NCBI GenBank assembly: GCA_041393395.1
Contig: JAWKKG010000004.1
Coordinates: forward strand, 909,163 to 973,162
Direction: 5' to 3'
From: JAGQIB01 sp041393395
GTDB lineage: Bacteria > ARS69
Length of the DNA stretch: 64,000 bases
Positions 60,857-64,000 of this stretch are shown here, in pieces. The notes beneath the pieces were generated by a model. The model worked only from the letters and a program-made list of their open reading frames with translations, was not told where the DNA came from and made no database searches. Each line of letters begins with the position of its first letter. Position 1 is the first letter of the stretch. The translations under genes were made by a program, and so were the position numbers.

Positions 60857-60885
60857 AATCTAACGTTGCGGACCCCGGGGGTCAA
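60857..60885 (-). promoter_or_regulatory. Sigma70-type promoter of uvrA
   Basis: TTGACC (60885-60880), 17 bp, TAGATT (60862-60857) on the minus strand. The start near 60850 gives a 26-nt leader. I do not see an SOS box over it. Confidence 0.6.
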
Positions 60886-60941
60886 ACGGACGGGGAATGG
60901 GGCCCTCTTTCGCCCAGGACGGCTCGCCTGGAACCGCCCGC

Positions 60942-61508
60942 CTAGAACGGCAGCGAAAGCCCGCCGTGCGCCGCGACGTACGTGAACGACAGGTCGTCCG
61001 AGCCGATGCCCTGGTGCAGCGTCACGTCGGCCTCGAGGAACATCGGGTCCACGGGCACCAGGAAGCCGGCGCCGAGGTGGAAGTCGAGCGCGTCGCCCGC
61101 GTCGCCGTCGCCCGGCGGATCGAACCGCGCCCAGCCGGCTCCCGCCTGCAGGAACAGCGGCGCGGTCCGCGAGTACACGCGCGTGCCCGCCTCCACTCCG
61201 AACAGCGTGGCGTCCTCCGAGGCGCCGGCGAGGCGCGCGGCCTCCTGCGCCTCGGCCTTCACGGACAGCGGCGAGAACGCGACCTGCGCGAACCAGGCCA
61301 GCAGGCGTCGCTGTCCGCGGGCGTTCACCGGCTGGTACTCCATGCGGGCGCCGACCCGAAACGACGACTCCGTGGTGTCTTCCAGATCGCCGAACGGCAC
61401 GAGACCGCCGCCGAAGACGGCGAGACGGGTCTGGGCGAGCGCGTCGGTCGCCCCCACCAGCAACACGGTGGGCAGCACGAGCACGGCCAGGATCGCAGGG
61501 GTACGCAT
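60942..61508 (-). CDS. Small outer membrane beta-barrel protein
   Basis: A 188-residue exported protein with a signal peptide (1-25, cleaved after ALAQ) and about eight alternating beta segments, ending LSLPF with a C-terminal Phe as in outer-membrane barrels. The size fits an eight-strand OmpX/OmpW-type barrel. The ATG at 61508 has GGGAGGTGA upstream and a promoter at 61547-61575. It is likely a single-gene unit between uppP and uvrA. No ligand or role can be inferred. Confidence 0.78.
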   Translation of the reverse strand: MRTPAILAVLVLPTVLLVGATDALAQTRLAVFGGGLVPFGDLEDTTESSFRVGARMEYQPVNARGQRRLLAWFAQVAFSPLSVKAEAQEAARLAGASEDATLFGVEAGTRVYSRTAPLFLQAGAGWARFDPPGDGDAGDALDFHLGAGFLVPVDPMFLEADVTLHQGIGSDDLSFTYVAAHGGLSLPF

Positions 61509-61546
61509 CGTTCACCTCCCAGTGCGCGGCGGGGTCGGTCGCCGGG

Positions 61547-61575
61547 AATCTAGACGCGGGCCGCCGCGCGGGCAA
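61547..61575 (-). promoter_or_regulatory. Sigma70-type promoter of the small barrel gene
   Basis: TTGCCC (61575-61570), 17 bp, TAGATT (61552-61547) on the minus strand; the -10 is identical to that of uvrA. The start near 61540 gives a leader of about 32 nt. Confidence 0.5.
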
Positions 61576-61585
61576 GGGCCGCGGT

Positions 61586-62401
61586 TCACGCGCCCCGGGT
61601 CAGCCAGAGCGCCAGCGCGCCGACCGCCACGCAGTAGCCCGCGAACCAGTGCAGCGCGCCCTGCCGGACGAGCTTCACGAGCCACGTGAGCGCGGCCCAG
61701 CCGACCACGGCCGAGACCACGAAACCCACCACGAGCGACGCGACGCCTCCGTCCTGCCCGCTCCGGATCAGATCCGGCAGCTCGAGCACGACCGAGCCGA
61801 GGATCAGGGGAATCGCCGCGAGGAACGAGAACTCCGCGGCGCGCGGCCGCGCGATCCCGAGCAGCAGCGCGGTGGCGATCGTGGCGCCCGAGCGCGAGAT
61901 GCCGGGCAGGATCGCGCACGCCTGCGCCACGCCGATGATCGCCGCGTCGCGCAGCGTGACGGGACGTTCCCCGCGCGCGCGCCGCGTGGAGAACAGCAGG
62001 ATCGCCGTCACGAACAGGAGCAGCGCCACCACGCGCGTGGACTCGAACGCGGCCTCGATGCGGGACTCCAGGAACAACCCCACGAGCGCGCCCGGGATCG
62101 TGGCGATCACGACGGCGGCGGCGAGGTGCGCGTCCTCGCTCCAGCGCGAGGGCCGGAACAGCGATCCGAGCAGCGAGAACCCGCCGCGGATCAGGCGCCC
62201 CACCCCCTCGCGGAACACCAGGAAGATCGCGAGCAGCGTTCCCGCGTGGAGCAGCACCGCGAACGCGATGCCGCCGCCGGGCACGCCGAGCAGGTCCTGC
62301 GCGAGTGCCAGATGCCCGGAGCTCGACACGGGCAGGAACTCCGTGAGTCCCTGGATCAGACCCAGCAATGCCGCGATGCCCACTCCGACCGGCTCGTTCA
62401 C
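61586..62401 (-). CDS. uppP: Undecaprenyl-diphosphatase (UppP/BacA)
   Basis: A 271-residue integral membrane enzyme that recycles undecaprenyl pyrophosphate for peptidoglycan and LPS synthesis. The two active-site motifs are QGLTEFLPVSSSGH (17-30) and PGISRSG (166-172). About eight membrane helices fill the sequence. The GTG at 62401 overlaps the trpA stop as GTGA. Its pairing with trpA is probably an operon convenience rather than a pathway link. Confidence 0.97.
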   Translation of the reverse strand: MNEPVGVGIAALLGLIQGLTEFLPVSSSGHLALAQDLLGVPGGGIAFAVLLHAGTLLAIFLVFREGVGRLIRGGFSLLGSLFRPSRWSEDAHLAAAVVIATIPGALVGLFLESRIEAAFESTRVVALLLFVTAILLFSTRRARGERPVTLRDAAIIGVAQACAILPGISRSGATIATALLLGIARPRAAEFSFLAAIPLILGSVVLELPDLIRSGQDGGVASLVVGFVVSAVVGWAALTWLVKLVRQGALHWFAGYCVAVGALALWLTRGA

Positions 62402-63198
62402 GTGCGTGCCTCCGAGATCGCCTGCTTGAATGCCCGGGCTTCCGCCTGGAGCCGGCGGGCGGCGTCTCCGCCCGCTTCCTCCGCAACGCGCACGAGCCGA
62501 CTCCCCACGATCACCGCGTCGGCCAGCGCAGCGGCGCGGGCCGCGTGCTCCGGCGTGGAGATCCCGAAGCCGAGCCCCACCGGAACGTCGGCCGCGGCGC
62601 GGATCGACTCCAGCACCGGACGGTACGCGTCCGACAGATCGTCGCGCGTGCCGGTCACGCCGAGCCGCGAGACACAGTACACGAATCCCGTGGAGATCTC
62701 GGCCGCGCGGCGGACCCGCGCGGGGTCGGACGTCGGCGCGGCGAGGAACACCGTGCCCAGCGAGGACTCGCGCGCACCCGGCAGGAACGGATCCGCCTCC
62801 TCCGGCGGGACGTCGGTGAGGATCAGACCCGAGGCGCCGGCCGCCGCAGCGTCGCGCCGGAACGCATCCCAGCCGTAGCGGAGCACCGGGTTCAGGTAGG
62901 TCATCAGCACCACCGGAATGTCGTGGCGCGCGCGCAGCTTCTCCACCGTGGCGAGCACGTCGCGCGCGGTGGTGCCGGCCGCGAGCGCGCGCTCGGTCGC
63001 CCGCTGGATGACGGGACCGTCGGCGAGCGGATCCGAGAACGGGATGCCGAGCTCGAGCACGTCGGCGCCGCCGTCCACGAGCGCGTCCACGTATTCGAGC
63101 GTGGCGGCGAGGTTCGGGTCGCCGGCCGTGAGAAACGGAACGAACGTCGAGCGGTTCGCGTGGCGGGCCGAATCGAGCGCCGAGCGCAGCGGATTCAC
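62398..63198 (-). CDS. trpA: Tryptophan synthase alpha subunit
   Basis: The alpha subunit (266 residues) splits indole-3-glycerol phosphate to indole and glyceraldehyde 3-phosphate. The catalytic residues fall at Glu49 (VLELGIPFSDP) and Asp60 (LADGP), the same numbering as in E. coli. Phosphate-binding GFGIS and the ADAVIVGS block are present. The GTG at 63198 overlaps the TPR gene stop. trpB and the other trp genes are not in the window; they may lie beyond the right edge or elsewhere, so the trp genes may be split. Confidence 0.97.
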   Translation of the reverse strand: MNPLRSALDSARHANRSTFVPFLTAGDPNLAATLEYVDALVDGGADVLELGIPFSDPLADGPVIQRATERALAAGTTARDVLATVEKLRARHDIPVVLMTYLNPVLRYGWDAFRRDAAAAGASGLILTDVPPEEADPFLPGARESSLGTVFLAAPTSDPARVRRAAEISTGFVYCVSRLGVTGTRDDLSDAYRPVLESIRAAADVPVGLGFGISTPEHAARAAALADAVIVGSRLVRVAEEAGGDAARRLQAEARAFKQAISEART

Positions 63199-64000
63199 TC
63201 GGCGAGGAGCTCCTCGGAGCGACGGTAGGCGTCGCGCGCCTCGCGCCCCGCGCCCTTCTTGTCGTAGGCGATCCCGAGGTGGTAGTACGCGCGACCGTTG
63301 CTCGGGTCGAGCGCGATCGCGCGCTCGAACGCGGTGATCGCGTCGTCCACCGCGTCCATCTTGTTGTACACGCAGCCGAGCGCGTAGTACGAGCGCGGGC
63401 TGTCCGGCGAGATCTCGAGCGCCGTGCGGATCTCCTTCACGGCGCGCGGGTACAGCCCCTTCTTCTGGTAGGCCTCGCCCAGAAAGAAATGGGCCTTCGC
63501 GTTGCGCGGGGCGAGATCCGCCGCGCGCCGGAGCTCGGCGACCGCGTCGTCGTAGAGGCCGCGGTCCAGGCACGCGATGCCGAGGTTGAAGCGCGCCTCG
63601 GCGTTGCGCGGGTCGATGCCGAGCGCCGTGGTGAAGTGCTCGATCGCGAGATCGTAGAGCTTGTGCTCGCCGTACAGCGCACCGAGGTTCGAGTGCCACT
63701 CGGCACGGTCCGGCTCGAGGCGCACCGCCTTCTCGAGCTCCTCGACCGCTCGATCGAAGTGCCCGTTGCGATCGAGGAGAACGCCGAGATTGCCGTGCGC
63801 GCGAGCGAACTTCGGGTCGATCTCGAGCGCCGTGCGGTAGGCCTCCATCGCGCGCTCGTCCTCGCCATGGCGCGCGAGCGTCACCCCGAGGTGGTAGCGC
63901 GCCTCCGCCGAGGAAGGCTCGCGGGCGATCGCCTCGTCGTGGTGCTGGAGCGCTTCCTCGAGCAAGCCGGCGAGGTCGAGCGCCTTCGCGTACTGGGTGT
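63195..64000 (-). CDS. TPR-repeat protein (5' end missing)
   Basis: The open frame continues through the right edge, so only the C-terminal 267 residues are seen. They consist of about seven consecutive 34-residue TPR units with the consensus pattern (for example ARYHLGVTLARHGEDERAMEAY and AYYHLGIAYDKKGAGREARDAY). A TTG at 63965 could be read as a start, but the frame is open before it with TPR-like sequence, so it is probably internal. The stop overlaps the trpA start. Such proteins scaffold complexes; no catalytic domain is visible. Confidence 0.85.
   Translation of the reverse strand, partial: TQYAKALDLAGLLEEALQHHDEAIAREPSSAEARYHLGVTLARHGEDERAMEAYRTALEIDPKFARAHGNLGVLLDRNGHFDRAVEELEKAVRLEPDRAEWHSNLGALYGEHKLYDLAIEHFTTALGIDPRNAEARFNLGIACLDRGLYDDAVAELRRAADLAPRNAKAHFFLGEAYQKKGLYPRAVKEIRTALEISPDSPRSYYALGCVYNKMDAVDDAITAFERAIALDPSNGRAYYHLGIAYDKKGAGREARDAYRRSEELLAE

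Noticed and set aside
55890..60863. A 1657-codon plus-strand open frame
   Set aside because: It is the antisense of thrS and uvrA; the translation is rich in Arg, His, Val and Leu with no domain, as expected from GC-rich codon periodicity.
58282..60945. Several short plus-strand frames over uvrA with start codons and ribosome-like purines
   Set aside because: They lie wholly inside the antisense of conserved uvrA domains and show no independent protein features.

Overview
The window is 64 kb of GC-rich, almost gap-free bacterial DNA from a diderm (LPS-bearing) organism. The evidence for an outer membrane is lpt/kds/lpxL genes, a BamD-like lipoprotein, TolC, TonB-ExbB-ExbD, a TonB-dependent receptor and several small beta-barrels. 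Three hallmarks point to the FCB side of the tree, in the manner of Candidatus Eisenbacteria, Gemmatimonadota or Latescibacteria: two GWxTD proteins, PorV/UPF0164-like barrels next to proteins with FlgD-Ig/type A-like C-terminal sorting domains, and the general gene order. That placement is inference; there is no rRNA in the window. I found no tRNA or rRNA gene, insertion sequence, phage gene or CRISPR array. Most genes are on the minus strand, and 22 neighbouring gene pairs overlap by exactly 4 bases (NTGA), so most of the window is a series of tightly coupled operons.

Layout. 1-7215 (minus): rplU-rpmA, then kdsB-pyrG-kdsA-kdsD, then lpxL-lptC-lptB, making Kdo, CTP and lipid A acyl chains and exporting LPS. 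7435-13800 (minus): an RNase E/G with an RGG-rich N-terminus, nadD, bamD, a PorV-like fusion protein and a FlgD-Ig sorting-domain protein. 13790-16987: two plus-strand genes of unknown or weak assignment, a small membrane protein, a rhomboid-TPR protease and a 59-residue membrane protein. 16987-24398 (minus): tolC, an orphan MacB/LolD-type ATPase, a GWxTD protein, a dipeptide-type ABC importer (lipoprotein plus two permeases) and a double-PspC protein, nearly all overlapping. 24464-28422 (minus): a Yip1-like protein, then exbB-exbD-exbD-tonB-tonB behind a near-consensus promoter. 28700-36559 (minus): TonB-dependent receptor, large sorting-domain protein, PorV and a second GWxTD protein, the outer-membrane clients of the exb/tonB genes.

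37051-55739: a plus-strand fused OppDF-type ATPase converges on a 17-kb minus-strand run. In transcription order this holds the glycine cleavage genes gcvT-gcvH-gcvPA-gcvPB, two small membrane-associated proteins, a GlmL/MutL-family ASKHA ATPase, a barrel-sandwich plus KOW protein, four membrane proteins of unknown function, two peptide-binding lipoproteins and two permeases. The GlmL-centred set (44201-51316) has no glutamate mutase or other B12 enzyme beside it and is the best candidate here for an undescribed membrane machine. 55899-64000 (minus): a TPR protein cut by the window end, trpA, uppP, a small beta-barrel, uvrA and a threonyl-tRNA synthetase of clearly archaeal type.

Regulation. 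Nine sigma70-like promoters with 17-18 bp spacers can be read directly, upstream of lpxL, rplU, the 135-residue membrane protein, the plus-strand 15012 gene, exbB, the TonB-dependent receptor, the OppDF-type ATPase, uvrA and the 61508 barrel gene. The receptor promoter would give an unusually long leader of about 310 nt.
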